64,000 nucleotides of DNA from Tribonema minus (lineage: Eukaryota > Sar > Xanthophyceae > Tribonematales > Tribonemataceae). Shown here in pieces: positions 45,979-57,261 of this stretch. Under the pieces are notes generated by a model. It saw only the letters and a list, made by a program, of their open reading frames with translations, did not search any database and had not been told where the DNA came from. Location: positions 1 through 64,000 of the forward strand of contig JAFCMP010000092.1 of the NCBI GenBank assembly GCA_017506865.1. The letters run 5' to 3'. The translations under genes and the position numbers were made by a program. The number at the start of each line of letters is the position of its first letter. The first letter of the stretch is position 1.

Positions 45979-48817
45979 ATGGCGACGGCAGTCAAGTCCT
46001 CGAAGGTAAGCTACCAAAAACCTTGGTATTAATGTTTTGCCTGCTGCCTTGTGCTGGCGAGCGCTTCTGTACCTGCTGCGGCGACGGCATGGACAAAGTC
46101 GGTATTGTACACACCTCCTTCCAACTACCTCAATTGTTTTACGTTGTTTCTTTGTTTCTGCTCGCAGCCGGCCTCGTCGCCGCGGCAGCCGGTGCGGCTG
46201 TACGTGAAGGGCGTGGTGCTGGGGTACAAGCGGGGGCTGCGCAATCAGTACAACCACACCAGCCTGATCAAGATACAGGTGAGCTGCTCTCCAACTTCAG
46301 CTCTCACTCAGTCACACACCACTCTTCTTCGTTGACGCACGAGGGAGGGGGGGGGGGGGGGGGGGCAAGCTGGGGCGGCGTGAAAGGCGATGGAAGCACT
46401 GCCGGTGCTGCTGCTGCTGCGGAGCTGAGAGAGGGGAGGCGTGAGCTGCCTGGAGCGCGCTGAGCAATGCCACCGAGGCAGGTGACCTACCTACTCATCT
46501 GGCGGAACTGCAGGCGTGCAGGCGAAGCGAACCGGGCACACCTTCAGTGCATCAACACAGGACAGCGGTGCGCTGCACGCATGCAGCGCCGTGTCGGCGC
46601 CAGCATGAAATGCAGAAAAACATAGACAGTATAGGATGCGCTTCGTACCGCATAAACCACTTTTACAGCATCAGTAGGATGAACTCCGCAGCACGCTGAA
46701 CTTGGTCGCCAATGTCTGGCGCAATCTGGTAAGGCTTCCATCGCAGTCGGAACACGGCTGCGGGCAGGGTGGCCTTGGCGATGTTGAGGAATCGGGTGCC
46801 GATGTAGCACCAGGGACAGGTGGAGTCCGCGTAGATCTGTGGCACAGCAGGGGGTGGCAGGCACGCAGGAATTTCAATAGGTGATAAACAGCAGCTGTAG
46901 CAGCAGCAGTAGGCAGACGATCCGCCTTGAACATCACAGAGAGCGCACAGCACTTTCAACAAGCAGATGATGCAGAGACGGCATTTGCCCCTCACCTCGA
47001 TGTGAAAGACAGCCCCCTGGCCTCGCTGGGGCTGCGGCGCCTGCATCTTGATGCGCACTCTCCCCCGCTGCTCCTTCGCGCCGAGCTAGCTGTTCTGGGT
47101 CTGCTATTTGTGTTGTGTCTCTGCCGAGAGCCTGATGATGACAACCGCAATTTGTCAAAATTTACCGACGACGAAGAGGTTTTGCACGTCTCCTCCTCTG
47201 ACGGCTGCGGTGATGACCAGGGGATGAAATTGTAACTGCCAGCAGCACGCCTGTTGGTGAGAGTTCAGTTTGCGATTTCGATGGCAAGCACAGCTCGTGT
47301 GTCGGCAGCAGCAAATTGCAGCCTGCAGCGCGTGCATGCACTCTATGCGCAGAGGCAGCTATGCGCTCACGCGTAGCGACACGGCTGCAGAGTCGTTCAG
47401 GAACCCCGCAACACTGCATGCGCATGCGTACATTATTCTTTCATCAGACTTGCTTCTTTTCGGGAAATGCGAATCAAAGGTTGTGAGTATGTCAGACAAA
47501 AATGGCGCCGACTGTTCTCGGGGCTCAGGAAAGGTGCTCGCGCCGCCGCCGCCGCCAGAGGCTGGAACAGCTCTGAACCCGCACGTACTGCAGAGCGACC
47601 AGCAGTGCATAGTGCATGCGCAGCGTACATGGCCACATGGCACACACGTACATACACAATGCGTGTGTGTGTGTTACGCTCTGGCCTCTGCATCTTGAGC
47701 TACGACAGCAGTGTCGCATGTCTGCATACAGTGGTGCCAAGCCCGCGCTTTATGTGGTGTGCAGTGCTGGCAACGTGACCGTGCCGCTGTGCGCAGCCCT
47801 TCTTTATGCAGCGCTGTTCATGCGCCATTACTGTGCATGTGTGCCCATGCTAAGCGTTGTGCGCATGCGGAGCGCTGTGCATTTGCTGAGCGATGTGCCC
47901 ATGCTGAGCGATGTGCACAGGCTCGGCTGAGCGCTTTGCTAGCGCGACACGCACCGTGGGCATGCTCATGCGGCGCATTGCTCACAGTCAAGCAGCAGGA
48001 GTTAAGGACACGCGTGCATGAGGCATGGTGACTTTTAAGCAAACGCACTCGCTTGCAGGCGCGCCAGCGGAGCAAGTACATATCCGCCTAGTGGTTGGGT
48101 ATTGCACACTTGTTCGGACAGTCATTCTTTGTTGAGGGCTGTGCGGTCGTGTCAATGGTCTTCTTTGGGCAACTGCATCATCTTCTTTGGCAGTCAACAC
48201 AGTGTGGACTGTAATGTCAATTTTTGCCCAAATTCATTGATTTGTGCAGGGGGTGGAGGACACGGCGGCGACAGAGTTCTACCTGGGCAAGCGCATTGCG
48301 TACATCTACAAGGCCAAGGCGCTCAAGAACAACTCCAAGTTCCGGGTCATCTGGGGGCGCGTGTGCAGGGCGCATGGCACCAACGGCGTCATCCGCGCAA
48401 AGTTCCGCACCAACCTCCCACCGAAGGTGCGGCAGAGCTGAAGTCGCTCTGCGCTTTGTTTTTGAGTTCTTACACGAGAAGTCGCTTGCACTGCTTGCAT
48501 GTCAGCTGAAAGCGCCCCCTGCCAGTGCTGGTGTTTCACAGTTGAAGTTGATCTTGAAGTTAACATCACATGGGATGCGTCGCTGAGAATGTTGTGTCAC
48601 AGCAGCAAGAGATGCGCTTGAATTCTGCGTCACCGCAGCAGGCACGCTCGCACCTTGTGGCGACCTGTGCACTTGCCTTCTTCAGGAAGTCCAAGACGAT
48701 TTGCTTTCAGGGTCTGAGACAGCGCACATCTACACACTCACCGAACATCCCCGCGTGCATCCGCTGCAGGCCATCGGAGCACCCGTGCGCGTTATGCTGT
48801 ACCCCTCTAGGATCTAA
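45979..48817 (+). CDS. RPL35A: 60S ribosomal protein eL33 (L35a)
   Basis: Exons: 45979-46005, 46168-46278, 48250-48426, 48770-48817; all junctions are phase 0, giving 120 residues. The family signature is clear: [49 protein letters not shown] and [11 protein letters not shown], then a short last exon ending [10 protein letters not shown], matching the conserved V-R-V-F-M-Y-P-S terminus. eL33 is a component of the large cytosolic ribosomal subunit. Without the last exon the frame would stop at 48439-48441 and lack the conserved C terminus, so the four-exon model is preferred. The 2-kb second intron carries an inverted copy of part of the FrnE-like gene. Confidence 0.95.
46705..47676 (-). pseudogene. 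truncated inverted copy of the FrnE-like gene 5' end, inside eL33 intron 2
   Basis: On the minus strand this segment contains near-copies of exon 1 and exon 2 of the gene at 51526-53638, including [16 protein letters not shown] and the donor after FHIE, plus the upstream flank. Similarity stops just after the exon 2 codons for PDIGD, so the catalytic CPWC is present but most of the fold is missing. By eye identity is about 95%, suggesting a recent duplication. It is antisense to its host gene eL33. Confidence 0.85.
47838..47930 (+). repeat. 18-bp minisatellite (about 5 units)
   Basis: Degenerate units of the form GCGATGTGCCCATGCTGA are repeated in eL33 intron 2. The unit is a multiple of three, so frames through it encode a repeating peptide, but no gene is supported here. 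Confidence 0.7.
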
Positions 48818-50999
48818 CTGCCTCTCTTCGGGCGCTGAATCAGCCGCTGACGGGGCCCATTCCGAATACGGGACAGCGTCTGCAGCGGGGGCTGGTGCGG
48901 CCACAGGGGGGGAAGTTGAGCACTGTGGGGGCGGATGTGGGTACTGTGGGCTGGTGTCGCTCTTGAATGACATACCTACGACTCAATTGTACACCACGTT
49001 GTGCGGGTCTCTGCTGCGTCCCGTCGTTGTCCTGTTGCGGTGAGGATTCGCGTGTTGTGCTGTTCATATGGTAGCGCAGCGCACCTACGGTAGACAGTGC
49101 TTCTCTGCAGCCGTTGCAATGTGGAATTCCCTGTTTGGGCACATACAACAGTGCATACTTCAAGGCACATCTGCGTGAGCAAGGCGGGGAAGGCTTTCAT
49201 TACTGACTGCCTTCGACACTTACTTGCAAAGTATGATATGCACAGGTCTGTGCCACCATGACTGTGCTGGATTATGAGATGCCGTGCATGATGCGGGGGC
49301 TGGATACACCGTTGCTTGTGTTAGGCACAAGTTTGTGTTTGCGTGTACTGGATTCATCACACTCCAGATAATTGCTCAGAATCATTGCAGCACAAGTCGG
49401 GCTTGAGAACACATTCCGCTCTATGGGTGGCTACACAAGCAGTTGGCACGCGGTCAATGTACATGCGCGCCTGTCCTTCAATGCTCAACTGCTGCCATGC
49501 ACAATTGGCGATGCCCTTCAGGAGCAATCGTCAATGCGCATTGAGACACTGGCAAGTTTTCATAGGCCACATGTAGGTAGATACGGTGGCAAGCTGGACA
49601 TCATCAACTGGCCTTTTTCGCGCCAAGCGTTCCACACATTTGACCATGGTGACTGAAATAGCGGGTCTGGTCAATGTCCTTGAGATCTTGACACCTGTGC
49701 GTGCCGTTGCATTTGCACGCTACCAAGCGCCGCAAAGCGAACAGATCAGCACAGGCAGACGCCAGTGGCCGTGATGTTCATGCTGCATGTTGCTCATGTG
49801 TACCAGGACGTTTCAGCACTCATCAGAGCAACAGAGGCGGAGGTGACCAGGTGGCACACGTCATTGCAATCAAACAACTGTGGTTCGGTTGCAGCTATTG
49901 TGCCAATTGCGAGGCAAATGTGCAAAGAAGAGTATCCATACGCCAATCTCCGCGCAAGCGAAGGCTGCAGCATGTGGCCTGAAGAGTTACTGCAGACATC
50001 ATGTGTATGTCCTGGTTTACAAATCAGTGGAAGCAACTCTCACATATGTGACTCTTGCGTCGAGCAACCAGCAATGCTGCAGCGCACACTGGGCACGCCT
50101 ACAGTCAGATGCTGCAGCGCACGCTGGGCACGCCTACAATGTGTGGACATATTGCCGGTTGGCATGCATGCCAGGCCCCCATAATGACCATGTGCCCCCC
50201 ATAATGACCATATCTGCAACTGCTGCTAGTGACATCACTCAGAAGTATACCATCGGCCGGCCGGCCGGCCGGTCAACGCATCCGATGCATGGAGCTGACT
50301 TGGGCGGCTCGACACGAAAGTAGATGGACAGGCGGCAGGCAAACATACACTCTCCGATCCTTAATGCATACGCGGCATCATGAATGCGTTGCGCTGCTGG
50401 CGCTTGTACCTGCTCTCTGGTGCAGCTACCTGCCATGTACGTGCTCTTACGTCGACTTCGTCGACTCAAAAAGTACATCGTGTCGTTGACTGGATTGACA
50501 TTGACAAGGTTTATTCTCCGGGGTCAGATTATTTCTCAGGAGGTGTGTGTGTGCAGTGGTGGCCTGTTAGGCGGCTTTGTCCAAACTTCATCCAAACCAG
50601 AAGTGCTGAATGGAGGAGCAGCCGTTGGCGTTGGCGCATCGTGTTGCACGGTCAGTAATCTGTATACGTACTGAGGGAGGCGAGGCCGACGAAAAAGCAC
50701 TCATTTCGTGTTCTGCGTCGATCATGCGCTGAAAGCGCTGCTGGCACTCATCTGATCGGCACTCGTCTGATCGACACATCGACGCAGCAAAACTCTGTTG
50801 CTTCCCTGTTTGTTTCGTCGAATCATTCGTGCGCGTGGGTGCTTGGTGTCCTGCCTGCGCAGGACTTGCCGCAAAACAGCGAGTGTGATCATCCACCTGG
50901 CAGAGGTCGCGCATCGAGCGGAAGCTTGAGCTCAGCTCGAGAGATTGTTGCCCAAAGCTCTCGTGAGCCCGCATAGAGCCACATGTGCCACGGGAACGA
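48818..50999. other. intergenic region with possible transposon remnant
   Basis: No gene was recognised. Plus-strand frames near 49372-49656 and 49765-50184 are moderately long, but no family could be assigned. A stretch at 49500-49570 resembles one at 54440-54510, suggesting a dispersed repeat. A (CCGG)n run is at 50254-50272. Confidence 0.4.
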
Positions 51000-51957
51000 G
51001 CGCAACACACACACATGCATTGTGTATGTACGTCTGTGCCGTGTGACCATGTACGCTGCGCATGCACTATGCACTGGTCGCTCTGCAGTACGTGCGGGTT
51101 CAGAGCTGTTCCAGCCTCTGGCGGCGGCGTCGGCGCGAGCACCTTTCCTGAGCCCCGAGAACAGTCGGCGCCATTTTTGTCTGACATACTCACAACCTTT
51201 GATGCGCATTTCCCGAAAAGAAGCAAGTCTGATGAAAGAATAATGTACGCATGCGCATGCAGTGTTGCGGGGTTCCTGAACGACTCTGCAGCCGTGTCGC
51301 TACGCGTGAGCGCATAGCTGCCTCTGCGCATAGAGTGCATGCACGCGCTGCAGGCTGCAATTTGCTGCTGCCGACACACGAGCTGTGCTTGCCATCGAAA
51401 TCGCAAACTGAACTCTCACCAACAGGCGTGCTGCTGGCAGTTACAGTTTCATCCCCTGGTCATCACCGCACCCTCCAGAGGAGGAGACGTGCAAAACCTC
51501 TTCGTCGTCGGTAAATTTTGACAAAATGCGGTTGTCATCATCAGGCTCTCGGCAGAGACACGACACAAATAGCAGACCCAGAACAGCTAGCTCGGCGAAA
51601 GCAGTGGGGGGAGTGCGCATCAAGATGCAGGCGACGCAGCCCCAGCGAGGCCAGGGGGCTGTCTTTCACATCGAGGTGAGGGGCAAATGCCGTCTCTGCA
51701 TCATCATCAGCTTCTTGAACGTGCTATGCTCTCTTTAAGGCGGATCGTCTGCCTCCTGCTGCAGCTACAGCTGCTTTATCACCTATTGACATTCCTGCGT
51801 GCCTGCCATCCCCTGCTGTTCCGAAGATCTACGCGGACTCCACCTGTCCCTGGTGCTACATCGGCACGCGATTCCTCAACATTGCCAAGGCCACCCTGCC
51901 CGGAGCCTTGTTCCGACTGCGATGGAAGCCTTACCAGATTGCGCCAGACGTTGGAGA
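51000..51957 (+). repeat. right arm of a ~970-bp inverted duplication
   Basis: This is the reverse complement, at about 95% by eye, of 46705-47676, with a spacer of about 3.3 kb. It contains the upstream flank, exon 1 and most of exon 2 of the FrnE-like gene. As this arm belongs to the complete gene, it is taken as the parent. Confidence 0.85.
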
Positions 51958-53638
51958 GGAAGGTGAGCTTACTGCCGAGCAATTCCGACGCTGGCGGGCT
52001 GCTTTTGCGTTGATCGGGTGCAAAAACGCGGGTTTGTCCTTGACTCCGCATTTTTACTGATTCCTGGTGATTCCTGTCATGATTTGTGCAGGGGAGGGCA
52101 TGCGGGAGCTCATGGAATCTCGCTATGGCAAGACCATCGACCTCGATGACCCCAACAGCCCTCTGGCGAAGGCAGCAGTAGCCGCTGGCGTGACCCTGAC
52201 CTCTGGCGCAGGCATTCCCGGCAATTCCGAGGCTTCCACATGCGGGTCAGGGTTCCTATCCAGGAGGGTATGGAACAGCACGGCCTCCCATAAACTCGTT
52301 CAGGCAGCGGGGAAGCAGGAGGCGCAGAAACCTGGCCTGCAAACGGCGGTGGTGGAGGCCATTTTTGAAGCCTACTTCAAACACGACGCCAACATAGCCG
52401 ATGAACAAGTGCTGGTCTCGCTCGCGGCCCAGGCGGGCATGGCCAACGCTCAAGAGGCTTTGCGCAGCAGCAAACTGGCAGACCGTGTCGCCAACTTCAA
52501 GGAGGCTGCTGCGGTGAAAGGAGTTGAGGCAGCACCTTTCTTCTTCATCAGCAGGCAGGGGTACCCCGGATGCTACCGCCTATCGGGGGCACAGCCTGCT
52601 CAGGTGTTCATCAGGGCATTCGAGTCGCTGCTCATCGACAGGGAGCAGCTCGTTCGAATGCTTAGGGCCAAGCAGCAGGGAGACCGCTCGCATGCCAACT
52701 CGCCCAGCAGCGCAACTTCCGCCAAGCCCGCCGAAACTTCAACAGAGGCGGCTGCGGGTGAGCACACGCGGACCATACGCGGAGCGGGCTACTGCTCATC
52801 AGCGCCGCCTTTGTCCAGCAGCTCCGACTGCTCTGAGCCGCTTCCCGGCAGGTCACGGAAGCGGTCCCGCACGGACATGTTCGGCATGGACGTCAGCCGC
52901 AGCAGTGGCGACAGCAGCGCCGAAGACGCCGACGCCTCAGCAGACAGCGACATTCATGCGGCGGCTACAGCACTTCTCAGCGCCCGGCATGTTTCATCGC
53001 CAACTGCCGCTGAGCGCGCTTCCGCCGCGGCGCCGGCGCCGCAGAAGGCGCGAACGCTGCCGCAGCAGGCGTGGAGCGACCGTGATGGCAGTCAGGCATC
53101 CACTGTCAGCAGCGACAGCGGCGGCAGCAGCGCTGCCCGCTCGCCATTCGCTGTCAGCATCGACACCAGCATCGGCAGCGTCAGGCCGTGCGCATATTTC
53201 AGCCAGGGGCTGCCTGCCGCAGCATCGGCGGCGGCAGCGGCGCAGCGCCAGGCGGGCAGGGTGGCCATGCTCAGCGACAGCAGGAGCGGGCAGCAGCAGG
53301 ACGCGCGCTCGTACCAGCCTGCGGCGCCGTTTGAGCAGCCGCGGTACCAGCGCGCGCAGCAGCAGCAGCAGCAGCAGCACGTCATCCACTACATGTCGGC
53401 AGACGTGTCCACGTCCGCTGCCTCGTCCGCGCCGTACGCCGTGACGCTGGTGCCGGTGACGCGCTGCGGCGGCGGCACGATGCTGGCGCCGCTGCGCGGG
53501 TACATCGGCGGCGGCGGCGACTACGGGTGCCAGCAGCAGCAGCGGCAGCAGGCGTGGCTGCCGCAGCACCCCCACGGCTTTGCGCCGCGCACGTGGCCCC
53601 AGTACGCCGCCGACCGCAGAGTGCAGGCGGACCTGTAG
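51526..53638 (+). CDS. DsbA/FrnE-like thiol oxidoreductase with low-complexity C-terminal extension
   Basis: Exons 51526-51675, 51827-51962 and 52092-53638 join in phase to give about 610 residues. Residues 45-285 match the FrnE branch of the DsbA thioredoxin-fold family: [13 protein letters not shown] with the CPWC redox site at 57-60, an NTxxxH-like segment (NSTASHKL), the AYF...IAD...L pattern, APFFF with the cis-Pro, and LSGAQ near the end of the fold. Bacterial relatives are dithiol oxidases or isomerases; the substrate here is unknown. From about residue 290 the chain is Ser/Ala/Gln-rich with a Gln run and basic patches, twice the length of the usual family member. The exon 2 acceptor is AAG rather than CAG, whereas the inverted copy has CAG. 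Confidence 0.85.
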
Positions 53639-56600
53639 GGCGCCCCAGCCAGCCACCACGCGCATGCTTCGCATGTCGCTGTACAATTGGTACCCTATCT
53701 AAAGACGCTAGCGCAGTCACATCCACTGGCCTGGCGTCCACGGCTGCGCCGCGTGTCCCGCTCCCATTGAGGGGTGCAAGGGGGGGGGTGTAAGCGCGCG
53801 CGCCTGCGGAGCGCGCCGCGCTCACATGGTTCCCCCCCCCCTCTTCGCACCCCCTGTCCTCATTTTGTTGTGGCGGCGGCGGCTGGCGCTCCTGCCACCC
53901 GCTGTGTGCCTGTGTTTCTGTGTTTCAATGTCTGTGACAATCGCTCATGCGTGGCCGCGCGACGGCCCTGATACAAGCTGTACAGGCGTGCATATATGGC
54001 TGCGGTCTGCGACATCGATCTGCCCGTGTGTGTACAGTAGACGCCTCGCCCCCCTTTGCAAAAAACAACAAAACTGTGCGTTTTCTTCGCAACTTGATGC
54101 CAGCTTCCTCTCTCTGTGGCTTGGTTGTTGTCTTGGCTGAGATTTCAGGCAGTGCTTTATCGTTGTTGTTACATACCATGATGCTCCTCGCTTGCTATAT
54201 TTCTCAGCGGCACGCTTGCTTCATAATGCATGCAATGCAATTGCATGCGATGATGCCATGTGTGCATCACTGCAAGGTCAACATTCGGTGCTTCTCTGGC
54301 ATGTGAGTAACTGGCCCCCTGTTGTTGCTCATGCATTGCTGCATGCGGGATGTCGTACAAGTATTTGGCCGTTTGCTTCATGTGCATCACACATTGCGGA
54401 GTTCAAACAGGCGTACAGATGGGAGAGGACAGCAGTGGGAATGCCATTTGCTATGTCATTCAGGAGAGATCGTCAACGCGCATTGAAACACTTGGTCACA
54501 AGGTTCATGCATGTAGGCTCTGTTAGCAGGCTTGACATTCAACATTTGGTCTCAATTGCGTCCTGAAGGGTTTACACATGTAGACTACAGCAAGTGTACT
54601 TTGCATGCACCTGTGTCATGTGCCACGTGCGCTGCAATGGTCACATGAGCTGGGTGATTCGCTGAACCTTGCTCACAGTTCCAGCATTATACTTGGCAGC
54701 TCCACCAGGCTATTGTTGTTGTCAAAGCTACTTGACAACAACCAGCACAGCTTGCCTTTCTTTCTGACTTTGGTCCATGCCGCACAAATCAGACTATGAA
54801 ACTCAAGCCTCTCGCAGCACATATTGCACTTCAGCTGTGCACGGCTACAATTCTGGCCACCCAAACATGCATATGTGCAGCACAGCAAGTGACCGCTCTT
54901 AGCGTATTTGGTTGCAGCTTTTGTATGACAACACATGCCTTTAGCTGGTAAGCAGCCCATGAATGCAACCTTCAAAGTAGATTATCAGTCCCACCTCTAG
55001 GTCTAGTGGACGACTCCAGCGCTTGCCTGCATCCATATGCCGCGTGTGTGACAAGAGCTGGTATGCTTGCATAAGCACTCGAAAGCAAGTGGTGACTGCC
55101 TGCTCATTTACTCCAGCATTGCTCTGAGTGTAGACATCATGGGGGTGCAGGCCTCCACTTTCGAGTGTGGTGAGTGTTGACTATTATGAAGCCTGGTCAA
55201 TGACATCTTAGGTGTGTCCTATGGCGGTATTTAAGAGTAAGTCTGGTTCAAGAGTCTAGCTGAGCGCTAACGTACTAAGAGTGTTAAAGTACTACATGTA
55301 TATTGCACTCATCAGTTCCAGACTATGTATAATCATAGACTTCTTAGCAAGCTCAGCAATGTATTAGTAGGCAGCCCAACAGTTTTGGCAGGTGCAGCTG
55401 GGTGCAATGCAATGAAATGACACTCGCCTCACCGCGCCAACTGCTTGCTCGTGGCCTGCGATGCCTTGAACCGTTCGCAGGCACTTCTGTGCATGAGACA
55501 GAACACAGGAGAACTGACCTGAAATCTCCATGCCACGGTCGAGCAATGGTGTCGCTGGCATGCATAAGTTCATGTTGGTCACATATGTTCATCGTCAAAG
55601 GCGACCTGCCTGATCTTGCGGCCCATTGTGCATAGAATCACAAGCGATGTCATTCAAAGCAAGTCCGGTTGGCACAACGAGAGCCATGAGCTGCAGCATG
55701 CTGCAGGATTGTTTTGTACTTCAGAGTATATGTATACACATCCCGTGTCATGCATCTCCCTGCATGGGCCTGCGCTCCAGTGCTGCGCAGGACGCACAAA
55801 TGCAACAAGAGAGAAAACAGATGCAATGAGTGCGTCAGCAACATTGACAGCCTCAAAGCATCCACACCAGAATCACAGTCGCAAGAGTTTGCGTGCAAAC
55901 TTATGAGCACGAGCATGCGTAGCTCCTCACACAAGAGCAGTTGAACAAGGAGCCACGGAGAGAAGCCGTGTAGACAAACTGGCAATGGTGTGCGGGACTT
56001 GCTAGAACCGGCTGCATAGTGGTGTGCTGGTGCAAAATGTAGGCGTTGCCAGCTTTCACTGATTGTAATGGACACCTCTGCGTCTAAATGGGGGTCCAAC
56101 ATGGTCACTCAGTGGTCCCACACGCGCAAGTACGTGGTAGCGACACAATGACATACATGCTGGTTACACTTAACCCTACCAATCACGAATCAACCGGTAC
56201 ATCCGAAAAGATCTGATGGCGCCAGCGCTTGAAGCACGGAATCAGCACAACGCCTGCCAACAAGTGTGGGGTCGCTTTAAAGGCATGCATGGTGGTCTCT
56301 TTTCCAAGTGAGGCAGCCTTGATGGTAAGGTGGCTGCCATTTCACATCTGCCCGCCAAATGCGCGGCAATGGTGCTGACACTTTTTTTTTTTTGCAAGTG
56401 TACAGCGCTGGCGACAGAACATACGCCAACACATACAAGTGGCCTCATGAGAAAATTGAGCCTAAGTCTTGACATCACGTCTCCTGTGGCCATGTGGAGC
56501 CACCTACAAGCTTGATTGACGGAGCTAGGTTTTGTTGTCGATGCCCCAAGCCTGCACCACAACAGCTGACACCGAATGGTTGACCACTGCACCAACCTGG

Positions 56601-56730
56601 GTGCTGCAATTGGTCCACAACAAGATTGCGAATTCTCTCATTGGTAGCAGGACATCGATATGTATGTCTTCGATACTTTGATATAAATGCCATGCGACAA
56701 ATCGCCACGATTTACTCATCCATGTCAAGA
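53639..56730. other. intergenic region, no gene recognised
   Basis: About 3 kb without a supportable gene. Short ORFs include a Cys-rich minus-strand frame at 54673-54975 (CxxC-like spacing, family unknown) and scattered others. A stretch near 54440-54510 shares about 70% identity by eye with 49500-49570. A T-run lies at 56383-56394. Confidence 0.45.
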
Positions 56731-56783
56731 TCAGCAAACGCAGTGTGGACCTAGGACGACAGCAGGATCCTTGCAATACTCAC

Positions 56784-56973
56784 AATTGTAGTTCAGCAGC
56801 TTCTCGATAAGGTCCACGTGTGTCAGCACCATTCTCCGGCAGCAATATCGCTTGAGTCCCAGCTCATCCAGTGCATCGCCCTCCGAGATATCGCTCTGCA
56901 GCAGCCCCAAGTAAGTCTCCCACTTATTGCCGATCACCTTGCCGCAGGTGAAGCACCGCACCGGGATGATCAT
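56784..56973 (-). CDS. RPB10: DNA-directed RNA polymerases I, II and III subunit RPB10 (main exon)
   Basis: This exon encodes 63 residues nearly identical in pattern to eukaryotic RPB10/ABC10-beta: [18 protein letters not shown] at the start, zinc ligands C7, C10, C44 and C45, and [14 protein letters not shown] at the end. The protein is a small zinc-binding subunit shared by all three nuclear RNA polymerases. A GTGAGT donor follows at 56783 in phase 1. The last few residues must come from a downstream exon that could not be fixed. If the intron is retained, translation continues to a stop at 56731-56733 (80 residues), longer than the usual 65-71. Confidence 0.92.
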
Positions 56974-57261
56974 GAGCGCTACTGAGATGGTTAGCTCTTC
57001 TGCTTCGTGAGTTCTCCTCGGTGGAGTCTAGAGTGTGTGTATGCTCAGCTTTCGTCAAGTGAAGTTCCGCCTGAGCATCATCGGTCGTACTTCAACAGGA
57101 AAGTTCTGCCTTGCCGGAGAGCGCGCGGCACGTCTCCTGCGGCTATGCGCCGCCGTTGCTGCATCAAATAGCGCTGTAAAGCACCAACGGTCGGCAGTGT
57201 CTTGTTACAACACTACAGAGCCTCGAACAGCTGAAGTTGAAGTTTATTACATCCCTGGATC
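56974..57261. promoter_or_regulatory. shared divergent upstream region (RPB10 / C2CD5-like)
   Basis: 288 bp separate the two divergent start codons. GCTGAAGTTGAAGTTTATTA near 57230-57249 carries a doubled GAAGTT word. No TATA box was recognised. Confidence 0.4.

Noticed and set aside
48427-48441. Ending eL33 at the stop 48439-48441
   Set aside because: This drops the conserved C terminus. A GTGCGG donor at 48427 and an exon at 48770-48817 restore the family ending [10 protein letters not shown] in frame.
49765-50184. A 139-codon plus-strand frame considered as a transposase fragment
   Set aside because: No recognisable catalytic motif or zinc finger. Kept only as part of a possible dispersed repeat.
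50588-51406. A 272-codon minus-strand frame just upstream of the FrnE-like gene, with a related frame at 47270-47698
   Set aside because: The similarity between the two frames is explained by the ~970-bp inverted duplication. No conserved domain or splice pattern was seen and the sequence is Ser/Cys-rich chance-like, so it is not called as a gene.
54673-54975. Cys-rich 100-codon minus-strand frame
   Set aside because: Cys spacing hints at a zinc-binding fragment but no family was recognised and no flanking exon fits.
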